A stretch of DNA of 7,924 nucleotides. Origin: JAUNKE01 sp041853585. GTDB taxonomy: Bacteria; Bacillota; Clostridia; Peptostreptococcales; Filifactoraceae. This document shows, in pieces, positions 1 to 5,348 of the stretch. The notes under the pieces are model-generated. The model searched no databases. It worked only from the letters and a program-made list of their open reading frames with translations, and was not told the origin of the DNA. Position numbers and translations under genes: made by a program. The number at the start of each line of letters is the position of its first letter. The first letter of the stretch is position 1. The stretch spans positions 1 to 7,924 of the forward strand of contig JBGZSM010000028.1 of the NCBI GenBank assembly GCA_041853585.1, in the 5' to 3' direction.

Positions 1-7
1 TCTCCAT
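1..7 (-). CDS. Start of a divergent gene leaving the left edge (partial)
   Basis: Only the start codon and one further codon (Met-Glu) are inside the window, so the product cannot be named. The call rests on context. Reading the - strand, the ATG at 7-5 follows a purine-rich AAAGGAAA at 21-14 with a 6-base gap, and a sigma-A-like promoter lies at 69-41. Together they form a compact expression unit with an untranslated leader of about 27 bases, divergent from the T-box transporter operon. Confidence is limited because no codon usage can be judged. Confidence 0.4.
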
Positions 8-40
8 GAATGATTTCCTTTCTGCGGCTGTCTGATAAAT

Positions 41-69
41 ATTGTAAGTCTTATTTCTACTTTTTACAA
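41..69 (-). promoter_or_regulatory. Sigma-A-like promoter of the divergent gene
   Basis: On the - strand the -35 box is TTGTAA (69-64), followed by a 17-base spacer and the -10 box TACAAT (46-41). Transcription would begin near position 34, just ahead of the Shine-Dalgarno site at 21-14 and the ATG at 7. The promoter lies wholly within the first copy of the tandem repeat (42-80), so a protein binding that repeat would directly affect this promoter. Confidence 0.55.
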
Positions 70-125
70 AGTGGAATTTCTTGTAAGACTAACTTCTACT
101 TTGACTCCCGCCAAGTGGAAATTAC
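42..125. repeat. Two tandem imperfect repeats, each containing an inverted repeat
   Basis: Copy 1 (42-80) and copy 2 (81-125) both begin TTGTAAG, continue with a CT-A-TTCTACTTT segment, and end with AAGTGGAA plus an AT tail. Inside each copy, TTCTACTT and AAGTGGAA form an inverted repeat that pairs fully as RNA if one G-U is allowed. Copy 1 gives 9 pairs (55-63 with 68-76, 4-base loop); copy 2 gives 8 pairs (94-101 with 113-120, 11-base loop). Copy 1 coincides with the divergent promoter. A duplicated operator is the simplest reading; a small dispersed intergenic repeat is an alternative. Confidence 0.6.
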
Positions 126-175
126 TTTTTCACTTTAGGGAAAGTTAAAATATAGTATCAAATTTTAAAAAAGTA

Positions 176-204
176 TTGACAAGACCGAGAAAAAGTTTTA
201 TTAT
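176..204 (+). promoter_or_regulatory. Strong sigma-A promoter of the T-box leader and transporter operon
   Basis: The -35 box TTGACA (176-181) is a perfect consensus. A 17-base spacer follows, then the -10 box TATTAT (199-204). An AT-rich stretch precedes the -35 box (140-175). Transcription should start near 211, giving about 500 nt of untranslated leader before the transporter start codon at 711, consistent with control by transcription attenuation. Confidence 0.75.
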
Positions 205-228
205 CTAAGAAATCATTAGGAAATGAAA

Positions 229-271
229 TTCAACAATTTAAAGTGTAAGTTTTTAAAAATTATTTGTTGAG
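229..271 (+). promoter_or_regulatory. AU-rich hairpin in the 5' part of the leader
   Basis: TCAACAA (230-236) pairs perfectly with TTGTTGA (264-270), and a U-G pair (229-271) can extend the stem; the loop is 27 nt. It lies just after the inferred transcription start and about 100 nt before T-box stem I. It has no GC-rich stem or directly following T-run, so it is not a terminator. A role in stabilising the 5' end of the transcript is possible but is inference. Confidence 0.3.
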
Positions 272-335
272 TAGGAAAGTTCAAATCGGATTTTTTGAGG
301 AAATTTACAAATCACAAAATGCGAAGGAGGTATCA

Positions 336-407
336 ATGATGAGGTATGCTAGGCGAAACCAAAATACAATTTCATATTTATCGTTGATACGAAGAGTAGC
401 ATTGTAG
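336..407 (+). CDS. Putative arginine-rich leader peptide overlapping T-box stem I
   Basis: This is a 23-codon reading frame ending at TAG 405-407. It is preceded by a near-perfect Shine-Dalgarno site, AAGGAGG (324-330), five bases before the ATG; a second ATG follows immediately. The peptide begins MMRYARRNQNT and ends LIRRVAL, with five arginines in 23 residues, using codons AGG, AGG, CGA, CGA and AGA. There is no membrane segment or known domain. The reading frame runs through the 5' strand of T-box stem I (367 onward), so ribosomes translating it would occupy RNA needed for tRNA recognition. It may be a regulatory leader peptide or a chance frame with a fortuitous ribosome site. Confidence 0.4.
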   Translation: MMRYARRNQNTISYLSLIRRVAL

Positions 408-608
408 CGATTTACAGCGAGTCGATGTTGATGGAAGATCGATAATCAAAGCATTGTGAAAAGGGTCGTTGAGATTGGATTGACAAAGCTTTTTGCAAGT
501 ATCTTCCACGCTGCATGCGTTAAATGCCAGAGATGATTCGTGAAAATGAATTAATTAGAGTGGTACCGTGAGTTTATGCTCGCCTCTTAGTTTGAGGCGG
601 GCTTTTTT
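367..608 (+). ncRNA. T-box riboswitch (tRNA-sensing leader)
   Basis: The 14-base T-box signature reads AGAGTGGTACCGTG (557-570). Stem I base: 367-373 pairs with 471-477. A kink-turn-like TGA/GA pair and a short stem (389-392 with 466-469) lead to the specifier loop, which carries the AGTA motif (395-398). The distal arm 421-426/438-443 closes a loop with the expected GATGGAAG. Antiterminator: AGAG 557-560 with CTCT 584-587, a 7-nt bulge TGGTACC (561-567), and GTGAG 568-572 with CTCGC 579-583. This is mutually exclusive with the terminator at 578-608. U564 in the bulge predicts a tRNA with discriminator A. The specifier lies in 453-464: pairing best supports GAA (458-460), but AAA (459-461), ATT (453-455) or AGG (462-464) cannot be excluded. 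Uncharged tRNA should favour readthrough into the transporter genes. Confidence 0.9.
578..608 (+). terminator. T-box regulatory intrinsic terminator
   Basis: A nine-pair GC-rich stem (578-586 with 594-602, one U-G pair) has a 7-nt loop and is followed by six T residues (603-608). Its 5' arm shares bases 579-587 with the antiterminator, the switch arrangement expected of a T-box. Confidence 0.9.
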
Positions 609-621
609 ATTTGGAGGAATT

Positions 622-690
622 ATGAAAAGACTGAGGCGGATTTCAAATGGCGAAAGTAACAAAATGGTAAGCTTTTTTGTAAATTGTTAG
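622..690 (+). CDS. Short reading frame between T-box terminator and transporter
   Basis: This 22-codon frame starts at ATG 622, four bases after GGAGG (613-617), and stops at TAG 688-690, twenty bases before the transporter start codon. The peptide starts MKRLRRISNGESN and ends FFVNC, with three arginines in the first six residues and no recognisable domain. It is transcribed only when the T-box reads through, so it could serve translational coupling to the solute-binding protein gene, or be a chance frame. Nothing in it identifies a function. Confidence 0.3.
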   Translation: MKRLRRISNGESNKMVSFFVNC

Positions 691-710
691 AGAGAAGTGA
701 GGAGTTCAAC

Positions 711-1565
711 ATGAAAAAGATAATGAGTTTACTGATAGCGGGAATGATTTTATTGGTCGGATGCGGCAAACCGGCGGACAGTTCGAGTCAAAATACGCAG
801 TCGGACAATTCAAACAAGCAACAAGCGGAGCCGGCTAACAAATTGGAAAAGATAAAAGCCTCGGGAAAATTGGTTGTAGGAACATGTGCGGATTATCCGC
901 CATACGAATTCCACATGATGATTGACGGAAAGGACGAGATTGTCGGCTTTGACATTGAGATTGCCAAAGAGATTGGGAAAGCGCTCGGTGTCGAAGTTGA
1001 AATTCAGGACATGGGGTTTGATGCGGTGCTTGCGGGAGTCGGCAGCGGACTGATTGACATCGGAATGGCGGGAATCAATCCGTCAAAAGATCGTGAGGCG
1101 GCGATGGATTTCAGCGAAATGTATTATCAAACCGTCCATACCATTTTAGTGCGAGCGGATGCGAAAGACAACTATAAATCGGTCGATGACCTCGCGGGAA
1201 AAACCATCGGTGCGCAGATAGGAACCGTTCAGGAACAAATTTCCAAAGAAACCATCAAGGGAGCGAATGTCAAATCGCTGGGCAAAGTGACCGACCTCGT
1301 GCTTGAACTCAAAACCGGAATGATTGAAGCGATTGTTTTGGAAGAGCCGGTTGCCAATTCGTATGCAAAACAAAATCCGGACTTGGCGGTTGGTGATTCC
1401 ATCAAAATGGAAAAAATTGACGGCGGTGCGGCAGTGATTACCGCAAATGATGAAAAAGAATTGATGGCGGAAATCAACAAGATTTTGGCGGAGCTCAAAG
1501 AAAGCGGCAAGATTGAGCAATTTGTAGCCGATGCGAATGCTTTGGCGGAAAAAGCGACCGAGTAA
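711..1565 (+). CDS. Polar amino acid ABC transporter, solute-binding lipoprotein
   Basis: This 284-residue protein captures an amino acid outside the membrane and hands it to the permease encoded next. Residues 1-18 form a lipoprotein signal peptide with lipobox LVGC and lipidated Cys18, followed by a Ser/Asn/Gln-rich linker (19-43). The rest is a family 3 periplasmic-binding fold: GTCADYPPYEF near 57-67, GFDIEIAKEIG near 79-89, the hinge-side motif LIDIGMAGINPSKDR (114-128) whose Arg128 usually binds the substrate carboxylate, and IGAQIGTVQEQ near 166-176. The start at 711 is preferred over the in-frame TTG at 684 because GAGGAG (699-704) sits six bases upstream and the signal peptide begins there. 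It is the first gene behind the T-box. The family motifs suit a polar or charged amino acid, but the exact substrate is not readable. Confidence 0.92.
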   Translation: MKKIMSLLIAGMILLVGCGKPADSSSQNTQSDNSNKQQAEPANKLEKIKASGKLVVGTCADYPPYEFHMMIDGKDEIVGFDIEIAKEIGKALGVEVEIQDMGFDAVLAGVGSGLIDIGMAGINPSKDREAAMDFSEMYYQTVHTILVRADAKDNYKSVDDLAGKTIGAQIGTVQEQISKETIKGANVKSLGKVTDLVLELKTGMIEAIVLEEPVANSYAKQNPDLAVGDSIKMEKIDGGAAVITANDEKELMAEINKILAELKESGKIEQFVADANALAEKATE

Positions 1566-1614
1566 AGTCATCGTTCGACACGAAAATGATTTCGATAGTG
1601 AAATGGAGAAGATT

Positions 1615-2433
1615 ATGGAAAGAATACAGCCCTATATAATAGAAGGAAAAAAATCAAAGATGGCAAAAAAAATCAAAATAAAAGCCGTTGACATAATCGG
1701 TTATCTGATTTTGTTTGCGGTCATCATCGGCATTTTGACGGGTGTTTACAAAATATTGCAATCTTTGCAGAGTATTTCCAAATACAGCGACTATTTTATA
1801 ACAGGAATTCTTTATACGATAGGACTTTCAATGATTTCGGTTTTCAACGGCACCATTATCGGAACCGCCACCGCCTTTGCCAAAATGTCTGAATGCAAAC
1901 CGGCGTCGGTAATTGCATCCATCTATATCGAAATCATCCGTGGAACGCCGCTGATCACTCAGCTTTTCATCGTGTTTTTTGGAGCGGCGACGCTGTTTAA
2001 CACGAAGGAATGGGGATTGCCGATTGCGACTTTGGCGTTTATCGCCGGAATCGTTGCAGTCAGTTTGAACTCGGGTGCCTATGTTGCGGAAATCGTGCGT
2101 TCTGGAATTCAATCGGTAGACAAAGGACAGATGGAAGCGGGGCGAAGCTTGGGCATGAGCAAAAAGATGACCATGCGCGAAATCATCATTCCGCAAGCTA
2201 CCAAAAATATTTTGCCGGCACTCGGCAACGAATTTATTACCGTTATCAAAGAGACTTCGATCGTTTCGGTCATCGGTGTCACCGATATTATGTATAATGT
2301 AAATATTGTGCGCGGGATGAGTTTTCGCTCGATGGAGCCGCTTTTTATGGCAGCGATATTATATTTCGTGCTTACATTTACACTATCCAAGCTGGTGAAT
2401 AAATGGGAAGGGAAGTTGAAGCAAAGTGATTAA
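1615..2433 (+). CDS. Polar amino acid ABC transporter, permease
   Basis: This 272-residue inner-membrane permease is of the HisMQ/GlnP type. Hydrophobic segments lie near residues 27-48, 61-88, 99-128, 136-155 and 242-260. The cytoplasmic EAA loop that docks on the ATPase is clear at about 171-193, with core EAGRSLGMS and then IIIPQA. The family motif IEIIRGTPLITQ is at 105-116. The start is uncertain: ATG 1615 has GGAG six bases upstream. ATG 1603 is in frame without a good ribosome site, and ATG 1660 would remove a hydrophilic N-terminus. Only one permease gene is present, so a homodimer is inferred. The gene follows the binding-protein gene by 49 bases and overlaps the ATPase gene by 8. 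Confidence 0.92.
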   Translation: MERIQPYIIEGKKSKMAKKIKIKAVDIIGYLILFAVIIGILTGVYKILQSLQSISKYSDYFITGILYTIGLSMISVFNGTIIGTATAFAKMSECKPASVIASIYIEIIRGTPLITQLFIVFFGAATLFNTKEWGLPIATLAFIAGIVAVSLNSGAYVAEIVRSGIQSVDKGQMEAGRSLGMSKKMTMREIIIPQATKNILPALGNEFITVIKETSIVSVIGVTDIMYNVNIVRGMSFRSMEPLFMAAILYFVLTFTLSKLVNKWEGKLKQSD

Positions 2434-3145
2434 AGTAAGAAATCTGTATAAGAGTTTCGGGGACAAAGTTGTGCTCAGCGGAATCAATGTCGATGTCAAA
2501 GCCGGCGATGTGCTCGCCATCATCGGACCGTCGGGCTCGGGGAAAAGTACCTTTTTGCGCTGCCTCAATTTGCTTGAGAAGTCCAATTCGGGCAGCATCT
2601 ATCTCGATGCACAGGACATAACCGATACAGAGGAAGAAGATGCGGTGCGTGCAAAAATGGGTATGGTTTTTCAAAATTTTAATTTGTTCCCGCATAAGAC
2701 CGTACTGGAAAATGTGATTTTGGCGCCGACGAAAGTAAAGGGGATGTCTGAGGAAACCGCGAAAGAAAAAGCAAAGCAGCTTTTGGAGAAGATGGGGGTG
2801 TCGGACAAATGCGACATGTATCCGAATTCTTTGTCGGGTGGCCAAAAGCAGCGTGTAGCGATTGCAAGAGCGCTGGCGATGGAGCCGGAGGTCATGCTTT
2901 TTGACGAAGCGACTTCCGCACTCGACCCGGAAATGGTCGGCGATGTGCTCGCGGTCATGCGCAATTTGGCGGATGAAGGAATGACGATGGTCGTTGTAAC
3001 GCATGAAATGGGATTCGCCAAAGAGGTGGCGGATGAAATTATTTTTATGGAAGACGGCTACATCGTTGAGCGAGGCACACCGGAGCATATTTTCAGCGAG
3101 CAGGCGAATGAGCGCACCAGAGAATTTTTATCCAAAGTTTTATAA
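2426..3145 (+). CDS. Polar amino acid ABC transporter, ATP-binding protein
   Basis: This 239-residue ATPase powers import and belongs to the GlnQ/HisP/ArtP group. All motifs are present: Walker A GPSGSGKST (34-42), Q-loop Gln83 in VFQNFNLFPH, ABC signature LSGGQKQR (136-143), Walker B VMLFDE (156-161) followed by the D-loop SALD, and the switch histidine His193 in VTHEMG. The length is typical. The start is GTG 2426, overlapping the permease stop by 8 bases, with AAGGGAAG (2408-2415) upstream. The gene ends directly in the terminator hairpin, so the operon stops here. The symbol is left blank because the substrate is not known. Confidence 0.95.
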   Translation: MIKVRNLYKSFGDKVVLSGINVDVKAGDVLAIIGPSGSGKSTFLRCLNLLEKSNSGSIYLDAQDITDTEEEDAVRAKMGMVFQNFNLFPHKTVLENVILAPTKVKGMSEETAKEKAKQLLEKMGVSDKCDMYPNSLSGGQKQRVAIARALAMEPEVMLFDEATSALDPEMVGDVLAVMRNLADEGMTMVVVTHEMGFAKEVADEIIFMEDGYIVERGTPEHIFSEQANERTREFLSKVL

Positions 3146-3189
3146 AAAAGTCGGATGAGCGTTTTGAAACTCGCTCATCCGACTTTTTT
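3144..3189. terminator. Bidirectional intrinsic terminator after the ABC operon
   Basis: A perfect 12-pair stem (3150-3161 with 3172-3183) has a 10-base loop. It is flanked by A6 on the left (3144-3149) and T7 on the right (3184-3190), so it can terminate transcription in either direction. It overlaps the last base or two of the ATPase stop codon. Confidence 0.95.
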
Positions 3190-3307
3190 TGCGCGAATTC
3201 ATCGGTCGATTCCGTTTGCTCTCCTCGATTTACGGTTTGTATTTTAATTTCCCGCAAGTAATCATGATAGGAAATCAAAGGAAAACCGGAAATAAATTAA
3301 AAACCGC

Positions 3308-3336
3308 TTGACATAAAATAAAAGCCAATTTATACT
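3308..3336 (+). promoter_or_regulatory. Sigma-A promoter of the BlaI/M56 operon
   Basis: A perfect TTGACA (3308-3313), a 17-base spacer and TATACT (3331-3336) give a near-consensus promoter about 90 bases before the repressor start codon. The -10 box is part of the palindrome 3331-3349, so repression by the downstream BlaI-like protein is expected. Confidence 0.8.
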
Positions 3337-3349
3337 CAAATTGAGAATA
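3331..3349. promoter_or_regulatory. Probable BlaI-family operator
   Basis: The core CTCAA-A-TTGAG (3335-3345) is a perfect 5+1+5 palindrome, extended outward by TAT/ATA after one mismatched base on each side. It overlaps the -10 box and the expected transcription start of the operon that encodes a BlaI-like repressor. That position is typical for BlaI/MecI autoregulation. The half-site is not the staphylococcal TACA type, so its assignment rests on symmetry and location. Confidence 0.6.
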
Positions 3350-3355
3350 AAATAA

Positions 3356-3390
3356 AAAACGAATACGAAAATAAAAAAGTAATTCGTTTT
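3356..3390 (+). promoter_or_regulatory. Hairpin in the repressor-operon leader
   Basis: AAAACGAAT (3356-3364) pairs perfectly over nine bases with ATTCGTTTT (3382-3390), leaving a 17-base loop. The TTTT lies inside the 3' arm and no T-run follows, so a weak terminator is unlikely. It may be an mRNA-stabilising leader structure or a second protein-binding site. Confidence 0.35.
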
Positions 3391-3428
3391 GTGTGTTCAT
3401 TTTTTATGAATAGAGAGGACAAAGTCAA

Positions 3429-3815
3429 ATGGAATTTTCAAAAAGCGAACGATTGGTAATGGAAATGTTGTGGGAGGGAAAATGCTTGGATGAAAACGGA
3501 GAAATTCAAGCTTTGCAATTATCGAAACATCTTGCTGAAAAATATGGATGGGGAAAAACATCCTGCTATACTTTTTTTGCAAGACTGCTCGAAAAAGGAG
3601 CTATTTCAAGACGATATCCCAAATATACTTTAAAACCGATTATAACCCGAGAAGAAGCGCTAAAAAATCAAACATCCGACGCAATCAATAATTTGTTTCA
3701 AGGCTCCATCGTCAAAGTATTCAGCGCATTTTTGAGCGAAAAGAAGGTGACAAAAAAAGAATTGGAGGAGATGAAAGATTTAATCGAGCGTTTTGAAGAA
3801 AACGAAAGGAAATAA
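3429..3815 (+). CDS. BlaI/MecI-family transcriptional repressor
   Basis: This 128-residue winged-helix protein is of normal size for the penicillinase-repressor family. The N-terminus SERLVMEMLWEG (6-17) matches the family helix 1. The recognition region is WGKTSCYTFFARLLEKGAIS (41-60), where classical members have TV-TLL-RL, and the wing follows at 61-72. The C-terminal helices (84-128) are the dimerisation part; around 92-102 lies the stretch corresponding to the site where BlaI is cut. Residues 18-28 look like a small insertion. GAGAGGAC (3412-3419) serves as ribosome site. The gene lies directly upstream of an M56 peptidase, the usual partner, and probably represses its own promoter through 3331-3349. 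Beta-lactam resistance should not be assumed. Confidence 0.85.
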   Translation: MEFSKSERLVMEMLWEGKCLDENGEIQALQLSKHLAEKYGWGKTSCYTFFARLLEKGAISRRYPKYTLKPIITREEALKNQTSDAINNLFQGSIVKVFSAFLSEKKVTKKELEEMKDLIERFEENERK

Positions 3816-3816
3816 T

Positions 3817-5190
3817 ATGCTTACTTTTATAGAGTTATCGATGCTTGATAAAAGCATAAAAAGTGTATTTTTGATTGCCTTAATTCTTTTAGTTCGCAAG
3901 CAGTTTAATATTAAGGGAATTAAATGGGCGAATATGATACTGTGGAGCATCTTGTTCATATATCTGCTGACACCTTATTTGCCTTCCATCCACATCGACA
4001 ATATGGAACAATACGGTTGGTTTCAACTTTTGTTGCAACCGATGTTATGGATGAGCAAAATCACAACGATAATCGCTAAACAATTCGGTTCTACATTAAC
4101 GACTCTCAATCGGATTGTGGTCACATTTTTTCTGATTTGCTATGTCCTCTATCAGATTTTTAAAATGAATTGGACATTGATGGGCTCGGAAATCATCGAA
4201 GAAGACAATCGCATAACCCAATGTCTGAGCTTGTTTCGATTCCGCAGAAAAATAAGTTTTTATACCAACGATGCGATACAGATGCCGATTACCTACGGAT
4301 TGATTCATCCCAAAATTATTCTGACGAGCGATATCTTGAGAGATGACGAGTTGCTCCGCCATGTTTTGATTCATGAATTGACACATATACAAAAATTTGA
4401 CATCGTTTGGAATCATTTAAAATATTTGGTAGCCTGCTTATATTGGTACAATCTGTTGATTATAGCTGTCGTAAAATATATTGAAGAAGATTTGGAAATG
4501 CTTTGCGATAAATTAGTCGTACAAAAAATCGGTGACACGGCAACAAATCGAAAACAATATTGCAATTCCATGTTGAAGCTGGTCGAACAAGAAACGAAAG
4601 AAAGCAAATTGGCATTGGCATTACATCCTACAATGGAAAGGATGGTGGTGATGAAAAAGTGGAAAGCAACAGGAACGGGAATGATTTGTCTGCTGGTTGT
4701 AATGATGCTCTCCATCGGAGCTTTTGCAGATGTTAATATAATAGAAACAGATCGAGTGGTTTCGAGCGTTTCGCCCTCAAAAACTTACATAAATGAGGAC
4801 AATCGAGTGCAGGTTATTGATGCGGCCGAATATCAGGAATTAAAAAGCAAAAGTGAGATAGAAACCGGAACATCTGAAATAGATATCAGCGGGAAATCCA
4901 AATTATCCGACTTTGCGGTAAAGCAATATCAATTCGATATGAATGCAGCATGGAAAAAATCTTCTCACGACGGATTTGTCATAGATTTAAGCGACATCTC
5001 ATCTTCCGAAAGCATTGACTATACTATTTATATACAAGAAGATGGTAGGGTGATATATCAAGACACTCTTGAAGATGCAGCAACATTGACGGTAAAGGCA
5101 AACAGCAACGGCAAATATACGGTTACAATAAAAAACAGTTTTCCGGCTTCTTTAAAATATACTATTCATATCAATAGCTATATTCAATAA
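3817..5190 (+). CDS. M56-family (BlaR1-like) membrane metallopeptidase with a non-PBP outer domain
   Basis: This 457-residue sensor-protease would cleave the BlaI-like repressor. Membrane segments lie near residues 15-27, 39-55, 100-116, 203-219 and 286-304. The zinc site is clear: HELTH (186-190), with the downstream glutamate in EMLCDKLV (227-234). The family stretch PITYGLIHPKIILTSDIL (157-174) precedes it. The segment after the last membrane span (305-457, about 150 residues) should be extracellular. It is beta-rich, especially 384-457, and lacks the STxK, SxN and KTG motifs and the roughly 250-residue length of a BlaR1 penicillin sensor. The start at ATG 3817 is two bases after the repressor stop with AAAGGAAA upstream; the earlier in-frame start overlaps the repressor. 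Peptidase identity is secure; the signal is unknown. Confidence 0.88.
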   Translation: MLTFIELSMLDKSIKSVFLIALILLVRKQFNIKGIKWANMILWSILFIYLLTPYLPSIHIDNMEQYGWFQLLLQPMLWMSKITTIIAKQFGSTLTTLNRIVVTFFLICYVLYQIFKMNWTLMGSEIIEEDNRITQCLSLFRFRRKISFYTNDAIQMPITYGLIHPKIILTSDILRDDELLRHVLIHELTHIQKFDIVWNHLKYLVACLYWYNLLIIAVVKYIEEDLEMLCDKLVVQKIGDTATNRKQYCNSMLKLVEQETKESKLALALHPTMERMVVMKKWKATGTGMICLLVVMMLSIGAFADVNIIETDRVVSSVSPSKTYINEDNRVQVIDAAEYQELKSKSEIETGTSEIDISGKSKLSDFAVKQYQFDMNAAWKKSSHDGFVIDLSDISSSESIDYTIYIQEDGRVIYQDTLEDAATLTVKANSNGKYTVTIKNSFPASLKYTIHINSYIQ

Positions 5191-5224
5191 AATTTTGTTG
5201 AGAATTTTAATATGAAGGTGCACA

Positions 5225-5296
5225 ATGAAAAAGATTAATCCTCAAAGGTATAAAAACGGAGATATCATTAAAATTGAAGATATTTTTTGGTTTTAA
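5225..5296 (+). CDS. Small hypothetical ORF between M56 peptidase and stalk protein
   Basis: This 23-codon frame starts at ATG 5225, five bases after GAAGGTG (5214-5220), and ends TAA 5294-5296. The peptide starts MKKINPQRYKNGDIIKIED and ends in the aromatic run IFWF. An ATG follows the stop immediately in the same frame, giving 11 more codons up to TAA 5330-5332, so this may be a remnant interrupted by a stop. It is not recognised. It lies in the 155-base gap between two operon genes, which otherwise holds only the next ribosome binding site. Confidence 0.35.
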   Translation: MKKINPQRYKNGDIIKIEDIFWF

Positions 5297-5348
5297 ATGA
5301 GTCATCGGATCAATGATCTGGACGACGGATAATTGTAAGGAGGAAATG

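Noticed and set aside
42..125. CRISPR array
   Set aside because: Only two imperfect adjacent copies with no spacers between them and no cas genes.
432..508. Eight-base perfect complementarity between the stem I distal loop (TGGAAGAT 432-439) and 501-508
   Set aside because: Within a leader of about 300 nt an 8-base match is expected about once by chance, and the distal loop is the conserved part that contacts the tRNA elbow.
684..710. Upstream TTG start for the solute-binding protein
   Set aside because: It would put nine extra polar residues before a clean lipoprotein signal peptide; the ATG at 711 has a better-placed ribosome site.
1146..1571. Open frames on the - strand opposite the solute-binding protein
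   Set aside because: Shadow of a well-supported gene; no family features.
2378..3088. Long open frame on the - strand opposite the ABC ATPase
   Set aside because: It mirrors a gene with all ABC motifs intact, is rich in His, Arg and Cys, and has no ribosome site or known motif; it is a shadow frame.
3429..5190. Reading the BlaI/M56 pair as a beta-lactam resistance locus
   Set aside because: No beta-lactamase or PBP gene is in the window and the M56 protein lacks a penicillin-binding sensor domain.
5306..5320. Palindrome GATCA-A-TGATC before the stalk-protein gene, considered as a second BlaI operator
   Set aside because: The half-site differs from CTCAA, there is no promoter around it, and short GATC palindromes are common.
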